A stretch of 64,000 bases of DNA from Venturia oleaginea (taxonomy: Eukaryota; Ascomycota; Dothideomycetes; Venturiales; Venturiaceae), in NCBI GenBank assembly GCA_013176395.1, contig JABMLP010000007.1:1833984-1897983 (forward strand), in the 5' to 3' direction. The position numbers were made by a program, and so were the translations under genes. A model generated the notes under the pieces. It did not search any database. It saw only the letters and a list, made by a program, of their open reading frames with translations, and had not been told where the DNA came from. Each line of letters opens with the position of its first letter. Position 1 is the first letter of the stretch. Below are positions 20,426 through 31,760 of the stretch, piece after piece.

Positions 20426-22959
20426 CTACTCGCTCGGCCTAAAGGTGACCGTCCTCCCGGCCTTTTCTCTTTGCGCCCTCGGCAACCCCTTCGGCGCGTC
20501 CATACTCTTAGCGTAAGGATCCATACCCCGATTGTTCCTCGTCTTCCGTTCCTTCTTCATCTTCTGCAATTCGGCCTGTGCATTCAACACGCTAGGCGCA
20601 TTGGCATAATCAAACGCTTCCTCCTCCTCCTCCTCTACCTGCTCCGCCACTTTGGCTTTCCTCGCCTCCTTCTTTGCCTTTTTGGCAGCCTTCACTGATC
20701 GTCGCTGTTCTTTTGCGGAAATTTCTTCTTTTGACAGCGAGAGCGAGTCTTGTTGGGTTCCGAAATCGTCGCCATTTGTTTCCTCCTTCTCAGCAAGCTT
20801 TCGTTTCTTTCCCCTCCCGCCTAGATCTTTGATAACGAAAACGTCGTCTTCTTCAATCTTGGGTCGTATGGCAGCCGGGACAAAAGCATGTTCGGGTCTT
20901 GCTGTTGACGGTGGGTTTTGAGCAATTGGTGTTCCTGGTGCAAACGAAGCGTTGTCCGTAAACAATTCTGCAGTGAGGTCAGGCAGCGGCAATACCAATC
21001 GAACATGTTCATGAACAGGTCGCTGCTGTATCTGGCTCACCAATGTCTCGCCCCAGAATTTGGACTCACCAACTCGTACAGCAGGCCTCTTAGCTGTCAC
21101 CAATGGTTTCGTCGTCGCAGCAGGGGGAGGAGATAATGTTCCCGTGGTGATCGCAGCTATCACCGACGGCTGTTGACGGGTCCATCTCTGTTTTCTCTGC
21201 GCCGCGACAATATCGTCCAGAGTTTTGAGTACATCTCTCATTTCTGGTCCTGTCTTTCCAGCTTCCTTTGCTTGGGCGATTAGCTTGACCAGTTCATCCT
21301 CTCGTTTTCGCATGGACGCCGTTATTTGAGACGAGGTTGACATCAACTTCTCTTTCTGTACAGGCATCTCTCGAGCAAAGCTCAATAGCGCGTGGTTAGA
21401 CATGACGAAGTGTATACTTTCGTCGTCCTCTCTCGCGACATTATCTCTCCACTGGTGTAGGGCTTTGAACACCGAGAACTGCTCGCGGGAAAACAACACG
21501 GGAGTTTTGAGCAGCATCTTGTACCATCCTCCCTGCCCCAGTCCCTGAGCAGCATCGTATAGTGGCACGTGGTAGCGCTGCAATTGATAGGCCTTCGAGC
21601 CTTCAAGTACTTTTTGGAGGAGATCGCCGTCAGGGACGGATAGGTTGGAAGCTTGTATGAGCTCGTTGCGCATGCAGTCGTAAATGTAGAGGAGGAAGTG
21701 GGTATCAGAGCGTGCATAATCGAATAGATCTTGTGATAGTGGTCTGGAGAGGGATTAGCGATGATGAGCCGACTGGAGTGCGTGCAAAGCATACCGTATT
21801 CGCCAATCGGCGAGCTGATGTTGTTTCTGTGCTTGGAACTTGACGTGTTTCTCGAGTAGGAATGCCAGAGCAGCTCTAGGGTATCTCAATGCGCGAGCTG
21901 CAGGCTCGGTATCAAACAAACCGACAACATATAGGCCAAAATCTCGTTGCAACCATATCATGTCCATGCCACTTCCGTGAAAGACTTTCAAAATGGTGGG
22001 ATCAGTGAAGACTTCGTTGAGGCACTCGAGCTTCCGCCTCCATGGTTTCAATGTGTCAACGATCCAATCTTGGTTTCTTGTACTGATTTGCATGAGTGAT
22101 ACAATGCCAACGTAAGTGCGCATATCGTGATGTTCGAGATCGATGGCAATCTCTTTAGCCTTCTTCAGCTCTTCCAGCATTTCTGCCAGCAATTCGGGAG
22201 TGTCGACCAAGATTGCGGTAGTGGTTTCGAAAGGCTGGTATGGGATGGGTTCTGCTTGCTGATAGACGGAGATTGGGTACTTGTACTGCTCAATCTCGGC
22301 TTTGTAGGGATGTCGGTATCTGCTCACAATCAGCAAACATCAAGGTCAAGCTCTGGCAGTGTACGCACGCGGAATCGTTCTCCAGGACCAGGCTCTGACA
22401 CAGCGGGACCTTGGCGTGCGGTTTGGATGTGAGTAGAGGCTTGAAAGGACCGGCGTCATCGTTTGTTGGTACAATATCGAAATTCCTCTGCGGCTTGAGA
22501 AGATTCATGGCCTTTGGAAAAAGCTTTTGCCCGGCGGTGACTTTTGCAGCCTATGGTCCATGTCAGCGTCAATTGATTGGGCAAGTCGAAGCGACATACA
22601 TCGTGGGCGTTGTCAAGGCCCCTCTTGACAACTCCCTTGACTTCGTCCAGAGTTGTATCGACGCGCTCAAGTAAACTGTCGACGACATCAACGACCCCCC
22701 TCCAATTTGTGTCAAGAGCATCGCTGTCTTGTAATCTGGGACCTACAACGTCCGTGCTTTGCGCACCATTGCCCAATAAGCGTTCCGCAAGAGAGAGAAG
22801 CCGCGCATTGTGCGCGTCGATAGTGCTAGCGATGGAGGGATCGAGGGAGCGGTGGAAAGTGAGGTCTTCGGCGCAGAGTTCGGTCGTTGTCCGGGTCGTG
22901 GCAAGGAGCGCAGATTTCAGAGAGTCTTGGAGCGTCTGCAATCGAGTTTGGGAGTCCAT
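20426..22959 (-). CDS. RRP6: Exosome 3'-5' exoribonuclease Rrp6
   Basis: Nuclear exosome catalytic subunit that trims rRNA, snoRNA and aberrant RNAs. Exons (minus): 22959-22600, 22550-22369, 22319-21795, 21743-20426, giving 794 residues. Three introns of 49-51 bp restore a continuous family match. The N-terminal PMC2NT region (residues ~10-110) binds the Rrp47 cofactor. The DEDD-Y exonuclease has D241/E243 (IAIDLEHHD), D300 (FHGSGMDMIWLQRD) and the YARSD motif. An HRDC domain follows (FVMSNHALLSFARE). The C-terminus has Lys/Arg-rich runs (GKKRKL, KKAKKEARKAK) that fit nuclear localisation and exosome contact. It shares a 291-bp upstream region with MDM35 in divergent orientation. Confidence 0.95.
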
Positions 22960-23250
22960 TCTAGCGGCTGGCTATGTGGACGAGGTGGACGAGGTGGACG
23001 AGGTGGACGAGGTGGCCGAGGTGGACATGAGGGGATGGGTGGTGAGTGCTAGGTGGTGAGTGCGCTAGGTGGTGACTGCTAGGTGGTCGAGGTAGTAGGG
23101 GAATGGGGAGGCTGTATATAAAATTTAGACCTGCGTTGCCGCTTTTATTTTCTTCTCCCTTGGACTAGAAACACAAAAGCAGCCTGACCACGACTACCTC
23201 CAGACTACAACATCATCCCTTCATATCAAGAACACGCATCCATCATAAGC
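22960..23250. promoter_or_regulatory. Divergent RRP6-MDM35 promoter region
   Basis: It holds a 9-bp repeat run (GGACGAGGT type, about 22978-23025) close to the RRP6 start. On the MDM35 side there is a TATA-like GTATATAAAA (23114-23123) and a pyrimidine tract (TTTTATTTTCTTCTCCCTT, about 23143), typical of fungal transcription start regions. Confidence 0.6.
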
Positions 23251-23649
23251 ATGTCCGCGTCGCTGGCTCCAGAATGCAACCAAGTGAAAGAGTCGGTATT
23301 CCAACCTGGTGGAACCAAAAGCCGATTTAACAGACATAGACGTTATGATAGCTGTTTCCTGAAATGGTATAGCGAAAGTAGGCCGAAGCTCCAACGTAAG
23401 AAGTCACGTCTGATCAAATCCACCTCTCTAGAATTCCTCCGTGGCAATGCAAAGACGGATGAATGCGAGCCGCTATTCACCCAGTACCGAGAGTGCTTGG
23501 GGAAAGCCCTCAAATCCCGCGGCATAGAAAAGATGCTCGACGACGCGCGCGAGGACAGCCGAGAAACAGATCAAGACTATCTGAAGAAGAGTTGTGAGTA
23601 TCGCTCTCAATCCACTTTTGAATTCCTCTACTCACTTCTCGTCCCAGGA
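23251..23649 (+). CDS. MDM35: Mdm35/TRIAP1-type mitochondrial intermembrane-space protein
   Basis: Partner of Ups1/Ups2 lipid-transfer proteins, carrying phosphatidic acid or phosphatidylserine across the intermembrane space; imported by the Mia40 disulfide relay. Exons: 23251-23291, 23340-23377, 23432-23593, 23648-23649, giving 80 residues. Twin CX9C motifs are visible: CNQVKERYDSC across intron 1 and CEPLFTQYREC. The family signature FLRGNAKTDECEPLF is intact. Introns are 48, 54 and 54 bp. The first donor is GTCGGT, chosen because it alone keeps KERYDSC in frame. The last intron splits the stop codon T|GA. Without that splice the frame would run 19 codons further to 23652. Confidence 0.93.
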
Positions 23650-23942
23650 TGAAGGCGTTGGATTTGGCTTTACAAGGCCTCAGATTTGCTTCATAGAGGA
23701 GCACCGCTGGGGGAGCAATATGCTGAGCTTTCTAGAATACGTTGTATAACATACATCCTATCATACACCTGGTATTGAGCTAGCTCTCCACTCAAATCTT
23801 ACTTTGTATGCTATCGCTCGAACTGGTTAGGGCCAAAACATGCACTTACTAACCTAGTTACCGCAAAAATTGATGAACAAATAATCTTGCACCACGGCTA
23901 ACACGTTCTCCTCCTTGCGAACTCACGCCTGTATACAAGAAC

Positions 23943-25099
23943 ATGTCCAAGGAGCAGATTAAAACACCCAGTATAAACAACATCGATGAAGAAAGCAACG
24001 ACGCCGAACTTCTCGCCTCTGTTGAAAATGGAGCATCCCATTCCAACCGCGAGGCATGGATGCAGGTCATCCTCAGCCACTTAATCAACTTCAATTCCTT
24101 TGGCTACATGCTCTCCTTTGGCATCTTCCAAGGTTACTACACCAGAGCCCTCGCTTTCCGACCTTCCGCAGTCTCTTGGATAGGAACAACCTCCATCTGT
24201 ACGTGTTACTATCAATTGTTTATCGCCCAAGGAATATGCAACGGCCTCGGAAACGGATTACTGTTCTGCCCTGCTGTGGCTTTGGTATCAACATATTTCC
24301 GGCCCGGAAAACGAGCGATTCCACTCTCCGTCGTGGCCTGCGGCGGCGCAACAGGCGGAATGATTTTCCCATCAATTGCCCATTCATTGCTCTATCGCAT
24401 CGGATTCGCCTGGACAATTCGCATCATGAGGTTTGTCTTGCTGACAGTCGCCATCGTCGTCTTGCCTCTCTCACGGCCTCGGCCACAAAGCAGGACTAGC
24501 CAACCATGGATAGACAAGACAGCATCCAAGGACCCCCCTACATCCTCTTCTGTATTGGCATCTTCTTCTCCTTCTGGGGTCTCTTATTCGCCTACTACTA
24601 CATCCGTCCTTACGGTCAAGGAATCCTCCACACCACAAACTCAACATCATTCATACCTCTCCTAGTTATAAACGCCTTCGGAATCCCCGGCCATCTCATC
24701 CCAGGTCTACTTGCTGATCGCTACTTCAGCCCACTAAACGTCATCATCCCATTCATGGCCATCACTGGATTGCTCCTATACTCCTGGATCGCGATAACCT
24801 CCCTCCCAGCTCTCTATGTTTGGGTTGCAATCTACGGTTTCTTTGCAGGCGGTTGTCAATCTCTCTTTCAAGCTTCAGTGTCTAGTTTTGCCACGCCGGC
24901 GAATGCAGGGGCAAGGATAGGAATGGCCTGCACCATTGTCAGTTTTGCCTGTTTGAGCGGTCCACCAATCGGTGGACAATTGGTTGAGAATTCGAATGGA
25001 GCATATTTGCCTGCGCAGATCTTCGGGGCAATTGTGTTGGTTATCGGGGCTGGGTTTTTGTTGGCAGCGAGGTTGGCGCAGAGCACGGGGATGAGTTGA
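23943..25099 (+). pseudogene. MFS monocarboxylate-type transporter, broken
   Basis: Fungal MCH/monocarboxylate porter of the major facilitator superfamily, normally about 440 residues with 12 membrane helices. The reading frame opens at 23943 (N-terminal cytoplasmic tail, then INFNSFGYMLSFGIFQGYY). Two lesions are visible. After SWIGTTS (about 24200) the helix-2/3 segment is missing and the frame jumps to YYQLFIAQGICNGLGNGLL, a loss of roughly 40 residues. At a C6 run (24523-24528) a one-base loss shifts frame; the C-terminal half (PPYILFCIGIFFSFWGLLFAYYY to 25099) continues in another phase. The rest is well preserved, so inactivation looks recent. Family membership is firm; the substrate is not known. 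Confidence 0.8.
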
Positions 25100-25964
25100 T
25101 ACAGGCCATTTCACAGGAATCATCATCCTACCGGGGCAATGCAGCGAGCGGTTTTCATGTAGACTGCGCGATAATGATCGTAAAGTGAGATTCGAATCAT
25201 TTGCTCCCCAAAACCCAACCATGATACAATCTCACCTCTCTTCCTCGACGCGATGCATGAGTCCGTTCCTACGTCACCTCTCATATTGCCATGGAGAACT
25301 TTTTAGAATACGTTACCAATTGCATAGCATCAATGGCTGGAGATGTTTTGACCGCCTGGAAAATTAAACCGTATAGTTTCATCGATATCGATGGCGAATA
25401 ACGAGCATCAGCTGGCGCACAGTGGTATGTATCTTCCATCTTTCAAAGCGCATCAATCATGCAATTCTTGCCCAGGTACAGCAGCAGCCCCAATGATCAT
25501 TCAGTAGTTTAAATGCCATATCTCAATTGCTCTGTACATACATTCACCAAAATGATTCAGCAACGATTCATCTTGGTTATTACTCAGGCGTTGTGTAACT
25601 TTTCCCGTTCAAAGGCATCGTTGATTACATTCATTTATGATGTGACAAATACATGAAGAATCGAAGGGTGGTAAGAGAAAATATCCAGATCAGGATCCAT
25701 CCTACAACATATCCTACCATAAACATCTGTGCTCCATATTCGCATCGCCTCGACTCGTACTAGACATGACCGCAGATTACAACCACTCAAGCAGAAACAC
25801 CATGATTCCAAAAATGCACCTAATCCAAAAAAAAAAAAAACCCTTCCCATAGAAGAAGCATCGCCCACCAAACACATTTAGGGTATACAAAACGCAACGC
25901 TAAATCTCAAAATTTCAAAGAGACAACTCTATATGAACGACTCATCACAACTACATACATTTGT
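25100..25964. other. Intergenic, no gene seen
   Basis: AT-rich, with an A13 run near 25828-25840. It probably contains the 3' UTR of BCK1 (minus strand) at its right side. No open frame with family resemblance. Confidence 0.6.
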
Positions 25965-28900
25965 TCAGCCCTTGACAATAGGCTGGATCTTGGCATACAG
26001 CTCTGTATCCAAGAAATTATACCGCGGATTGATGAAAGCGAACGGATGGTCTAGGAGACGGGCTGCAGTGGGGCGGTCGGCTGGATCACTATCAAGAGTG
26101 TTAGTACTTCGTCGAGAATGGAAATGTGAACAGAACCCACATCGTGAAACAGTCCAGCATGAAGCTAAGCGCAGCCGGCCCAATGCTCCCACTAACCTCC
26201 TCCGGGATGGGGGGAGCCTGGTTGAGACTACCGAGTTTGTAAATTGCACCGACAGCCTCCTCTTTACTCCATGGTCTACGTCCTGCAAACATTTCCAGGA
26301 CCACACAACCAAGGGACCAGATATCGACTTTCGCGGAGTATCCCTGACCCTGAGAACGAATGACTTCCGGCGCCATCCAAAAGACGGAGCCCTGCATTGA
26401 GTTACTGGCATCGTTACCATAAATATTGTTAGACTTCTTCGAAATGCCGAAGTCCGAGATCTTGGACGTGCCATCAATGTCCAGAAGGATGTTGTCAGCC
26501 TTCAAATCTCTATGCAGGATACCCTCGTTGTGGAGGTAGGCTAAACCAGCAAGCGTCTGTCTGGTCAAAGAGCTGACAACCGACTCCTCAAACTTGCCAT
26601 GTTTTCTCAAGCAAGAACCGATGGAGCCACCAGATATATACTCCAGGAAAATGGAGATGGAGTACTCCTTTCTTTCGCAACCAAGGTAAGAAACAATATT
26701 AGGATGATCAAGATGCTGCATAGTATCGATTTCAATGTCCAGAGAGCGTACCATCTCTTTGATACGCTCTTTGTCCTGGCCGGCAGCTTTGGCATTGACT
26801 TCGACTTGTTTGACGGCGATGAGTTCACCAGTCGTCATGTTCATGCCGAGGTACACGCGGCCAAAGGTTCCTTTGCCGATAAGTTGACCCTTCATCCATT
26901 TGAAGGTCGCCTGCCGTTGTGGCGTTGGACCAAGACTCGAGAAGGTCGAATCCTGTGGGATCGTTTCCAGTTGAATAAGTCGACTACCTCGGTGAGCTGG
27001 CTTGACTTGCTCTATTTTAGCGCCAAACATCTTGGTGCTTTTGCGACGAACGATAGCTCCCGATGCACTTCGGCGGAGAGTGTTGACTCGAGTTGGCGCT
27101 GCTCCAGCGAACGATGACGAAGGAGCGACGGGCACAGGAGGATGTTGATACGCGCTTTGGACGACCTCGCGAATGGATCTTGTTCGTCCAAGACCACCAC
27201 CCGTTGATTTGCGAACATTGCGCTGGGCAATGGACGTGACAGTATCATCGCGCTTCAGTGTAGATTCATCAGAGCCAAGTGTGCCGTTCTCATCGAGAGA
27301 TGACATATGCCCAAAGTCTTCGGGTCCCTTGCCCAGTGACACGCCGTTGTCCACAGGTGAAGTCGGAGAAGTGATCTCTCCCTCAAGAACAGGCTGGTCG
27401 AGATTGATGTTTGGAAAGAATTCGTCCAGATGATCCACAATCCCTTCAGCTGGAGGACGATTGGCCCAGATATCGCTGGCAAATGACTGGCGTCGGAGGA
27501 ATTTGCTTTCACGATCCTCTGCACTTTGAGGTGTTCGTGCAGTCACACTCCCACTTCGAATGTCACGCTGGTCGCTTTCAGTGCCACCATCGGTTGAGGC
27601 ACTCGTTGGTGTTGGTTGGAATCTCACCGAAGGTTTCCTCGAGGCCTTGTTGCCTGGACCAAGAGTGGAGCCACCATCTTCTTCCGCGCCGGCTGTAGAA
27701 TCCTCTTCTGTCGCCTTACTTGGTCGGAGCTTGACTGCGAATAAGCTGTCGTCGGAGTCGCTGTCGTCACTACCATCATCTACAGGCGCAGCGGTTGTCT
27801 TCCATTGTACCGGCGCTTCCTTGAAGTCAAATGTGGGCCCGTAGCTCCTTCTTGAGCTCATGGTGTTCTCTGTGGCGTGTGTCGTGAATGGGCTGACAAC
27901 GGGACTGTGCATCTTTCCTTGCTGTTTAAGTCGGTCAAGCATAGGATTGGTGATGAGCGTAAGGGTTGGCTTCCCATTCGAACCAGTCGAGATGTTCGTT
28001 CCATTACCATTGGAGTACAAATCATCGTGCTCTGTTACTGAATCATTGTCAGGAATCGTGAATAGAATGCGGCCTTTGCTCAACGCAAGCTGGCCCGGAT
28101 TGCGAAGTGACTGACCTGGACTGTTTCGACCACTGCCGCTATTACTATTCCCCGCATGCATTCCTCTAGGTCGAGAACTGGAGCCTGGCCGCTCATCGTC
28201 GCCATACTCTCCATTTTCAGGAATACTCGACTCATTGGATCGTTGTTTGTACTCGTCACCGTCCGATCTTCGTGGCCGATGGCCTGAATTCTTCTTGCTC
28301 AAAGAATTGACCTTGATCAGCATTTTCGAGTCTTTCAGTGGTAGAGGTGGTGGTAGACGGTGAGGAGCGAGTTCGCGACTTTTCTGTGAGTTGTGTCGAG
28401 ACTCAAACGGTTGTTTGGGATCAGCGAACGGCGAGGGTCTGCGGTTGTCGAAGTCCACATCTCCACCGATAATGCTTGGGCTGGTGTCACTGTTGCGATT
28501 ATGCTGTTGGCGTGCGTTTCTTGCCTCCAGCCAGGCTCGTTGCTTCGTTTCGGAATCTTTCCGGTGTCTATCAGCAGCTATTGCCAGTATCTTCTCACGC
28601 TCTGCTAAAGTATGTTCGTTCGTGATCTCCGATGTTCGATCGGGTCGAGGAGCACGGTACTCGACGGGGGAGATGTTCTTTGGAAGCGCAATGTCAGCGT
28701 GCATTACCAGTGTCGGCTCGCCGGAACGAGGCGAGTCCATCTGGCTCTCTGCTTTGAGACGTGCCATTAATGTATCCCCCAGGGGCTTTCCAGTCACTGA
28801 TAGTGTCTTGGACGCTGGGATACCATTTCCACTTGGAAGAGCATCGCTCGGAATATTTGCCCAAATCTTAAGGGTGCCCTGATTATCCGCCATACTCTTG

Positions 28901-30996
28901 CGAGCAAACATGAGTAAATCATCAGACAATGCTTCTTCATGCTCGATCTGGCCGAGAGCGGTTAGATGCAAACCGATGTCGGCCGATTGGGGAGCATCGA
29001 GAGCGTCCATAATCGTTCGTCGTACAGCAGCTGGGGTTTCGACGCCTGTCAGATCCACCATCGTATAGGTACGTCCATCATAAGTCACCATGGCAAATTT
29101 TCGATTGGCCAAGCTAGAGCCTGTTCTAGCCATTGTCCTCTGCTCGTTAACAACCAAGGACCTTTGCGATCGCTCGCGGCCTAGCGACACCTCGCTTGTG
29201 TCCAGGCTGGGTTTGAGATACGGCTGTGCACGGCGATGGTCGAATTCACTAGTAGGTGATTCTTCGTCAGGAGACCGGGCCTCATCACGCTTGCCTTTTC
29301 GTAATCGGGAAAAGATGCTGCCTTTGTGCTCTTTCGCACTCGAGGGAGTATCGCTGCTGATGGAACGGCCCACAGTGTCCAATGGAGGGGGGCGAGCGGC
29401 TTCTAATCCGTTCCTTGGGCGACCTTGCGAATCGGTGCTTGGTTCCCTACAGTGGCCTTGCGGCTGATAATACCGACCCTGATCCCGTGGCAAAGAGGAG
29501 CTCGGAGCTGGCTTCACTGGCAGTGGCCCAGGACTTCGCTGAGGACTAGCATGGCGTGCCGACTCTCTTCCACCATCCGCGAGATGCTCGCGCGAATTGT
29601 TGCGACTATGCTTTTGACCCTGACCCTCGAGATTTCGTAGCGCATTCTTAGTCCAATCGTGTCGACCTTTATCATTGAACTGACCAGATGGATCTGCCCA
29701 GAGTGCAGAACTTGGACTATCCGTATCTGTCCCGGCTGTTGTTGGAGAGTGGGCAGCCAGACTGGGAGAGCCTTCGAGAGTTCCTTCGGCCCTTGCGCTA
29801 ACTGGGTTGGACGGCTCGCGTCGATGTGATACCACTGTTACGCCAGCTGCTCCGGTCTCCACGATCTTTCGCACAAGTCTCCTGAGGCGCCTTCCCTCAT
29901 CCCTTGCCTTCACTTGATCCCAGTTGCCGCCCTGCAAAGCGGCCAGTTGAGGAAAAATGACAGAATGCATCATTGCCACATTGCCTTTGGTGCCATGACC
30001 CCGCCCGATGTCCAGAAATTGCCCACCATGTAGATTGAGCACCTCAAAAGTATTCTGCCAGTCTTTGGAGAAAGCCTCTTGTTCCAGCCATAGCATGACT
30101 TGTTCCATAGGCCATTGGAGTCCTGGATCCAAAGGCGAGATAGGAGGACGGGCAGATGGAGGATCTGCTTGCTTTTGCCGTGGAGAAGGGTGCTGAGGAT
30201 GTTGGTAGTTTGTCGTAGGGGCAGGAGAAGCATAGCCGTAGTTTGCTTGAATATTCCTTGAAGGCGCTCGGTGCATATTTGAATATGTGCTATTCCCTGT
30301 CCATCGACCGTCTTCAATAGGGGTAGCAACCTGGACTTCCCGCATCAGACTGCTGTTGTACGTGCTCGTTCCAGTGCCGTATCCTGAATCATAGCTGTCA
30401 TGCTGCTTCGGCAAAGGGTATAAGGGAGGAATGCCGACACCAGGACCCCATCCATCGCTCCCAGGTATGTATGTGGCGGAGACCAAGCTCTCCGAAATTG
30501 GCTGGTGGACCTGTTGTTGCTGCTGTTGTTGATATGCACCTGGATTGTAGGGAACCGGACCGCTCGCGTTCGGAGGTGGGGGATAGCTGGCTTGTCGATT
30601 CCAGTACGTGGGATGTGCGCTGGGAGGATTGCTCGGAGGAGGTGGGATCATGAGCTGGTGTTGTCGAGGTGGTGGCGGAGGTATAGACATGCCCAGACTC
30701 GAAGGTGGATGGCCATTCTGCTGAGGTGGGGGAGGAGGGGGCAGTCCCTGTCCGGGACGGTATGGAGTATGCATGTTGGTTCGATAGGGAAGGTTTGGCT
30801 GGGGACTGTTGTTGTTCGTGAACGTCTGAGCTCTTTGCCTCGGACTTGATCCACCAGGGGGGAGGAGAGGAAAAGGCGAGGTCAGACTGCTAGCAGGTAT
30901 GCCGAGAGAGTTTCCTGCGTGCGCTAGAAGGTTGGTGATTGAATGCTGGTTTCGATTGGGTGAAGATTGGTCGAGATGGTCAGGAGTTGCGCGCAT
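25965..30996 (-). CDS. BCK1: MAP kinase kinase kinase of the cell-wall-integrity pathway (Bck1)
   Basis: Phosphorylates the MAPKK (Mkk1/2 type) below protein kinase C in the cell-wall-integrity cascade. Two exons (minus): 30996-26141 and 26088-25965, one 52-bp intron, 1659 residues. The N-terminus is Pro/Gln/Ser-rich and disordered. A SAM-like segment (MEQVMLWLEQEAF, about residue 290) and a Ras-association-like segment (FAMVTYDGRTYTMVDLTGVE, about residue 640) precede a long Ser-rich linker. The C-terminal kinase has the glycine loop GKGTFGRVYLG (~1372), HRDLKADNILL (~1493), DFGISKK (~1513) and substrate loop SVFWMAPEVI. The intron is needed: it joins CFT to IDPADRPTAARLLDHPF. Residue numbers are approximate. 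Confidence 0.95.
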
Positions 30997-31760
30997 CGTA
31001 TACTACTGTAGCCATCAGGCGTGGAGCCTTCTCCGACTGAGGTGACGCTCTATAGTAGCATCATGTTGCAGGTGCTGTGCTTTACTGGTAATGGGGCATT
31101 AAAAGCTTGTTCGGCTGGGTACTCGGGTGGTTGCGTTTGGGCTGTATGCACCGGCGACGCGGTGCGGGCGGGCGGAGACAGGATAGAATGCAATGAAGCC
31201 GGACGGGAGAGGATGCGCGACACGAGATGGACGTTGACTATGAGCGATACGAGATGGACGTGGACTATGAGCGACACGAGATGGACGCGGACTATGAGCG
31301 ACACGAGATGGACGTGGACTATGAGCTTCCTCCTCCTAAGATAGCGTATGCGATGGAATTGCCGGTGATTGGGGAAAGAGGTCAATGAGCAGTAGTAGGA
31401 CTAAGCGCGCAGTGAGCAACCAAGAGGGACGAGACGTGTGATGCGGAAATAGAGGCTTCGAAACAAAGTGGCGTCTCTGCCGACTATGCACATGAATCGC
31501 CCAATTAATAATACCCGGCCGGTATAATTGTACATCACATCTCCCGTCACCTCACTCGCTTCTATCCTTCTCGCAAGTCTCACAGCACACCACAGATCGA
31601 CATTGATCTGGAGTTAAGGGACTTCAAATCAAACGCTACCTTCGGTTTCAACAAATTCTAAGAGACTTGCTATATGCTGAGCTGTCATTGGCTATCTAAC
31701 CCAGATTTGAATATGGGATCCTCTACACTTCATCCTCCTCTCATATCTCCATCCTGCCAC
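30997..31760. other. BCK1 upstream region and esterase 3' region
   Basis: It contains the 27-bp repeat array listed separately. Otherwise AT-mixed sequence without a supported gene. Confidence 0.5.
31219..31326. repeat. 27-bp x 4 tandem repeat
   Basis: Four contiguous copies of a unit containing CACGAGATGGACGTGGACTA, each 27 bp (108 bp in total), about 220 bp upstream of the BCK1 start codon. The unit length is a multiple of three and two frames stay open through it, but no longer gene is attached. Confidence 0.9.

Noticed and set aside
22577..23059. 160-residue open frame on the plus strand over RRP6 exon 1
   Set aside because: Antisense shadow of a conserved exon. Its C-terminus is only the 9-bp repeat translated as acidic residues.
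26599..30849. Many plus-strand open frames across BCK1
   Set aside because: All are antisense to a continuous, conserved 1659-residue protein and show no domains.
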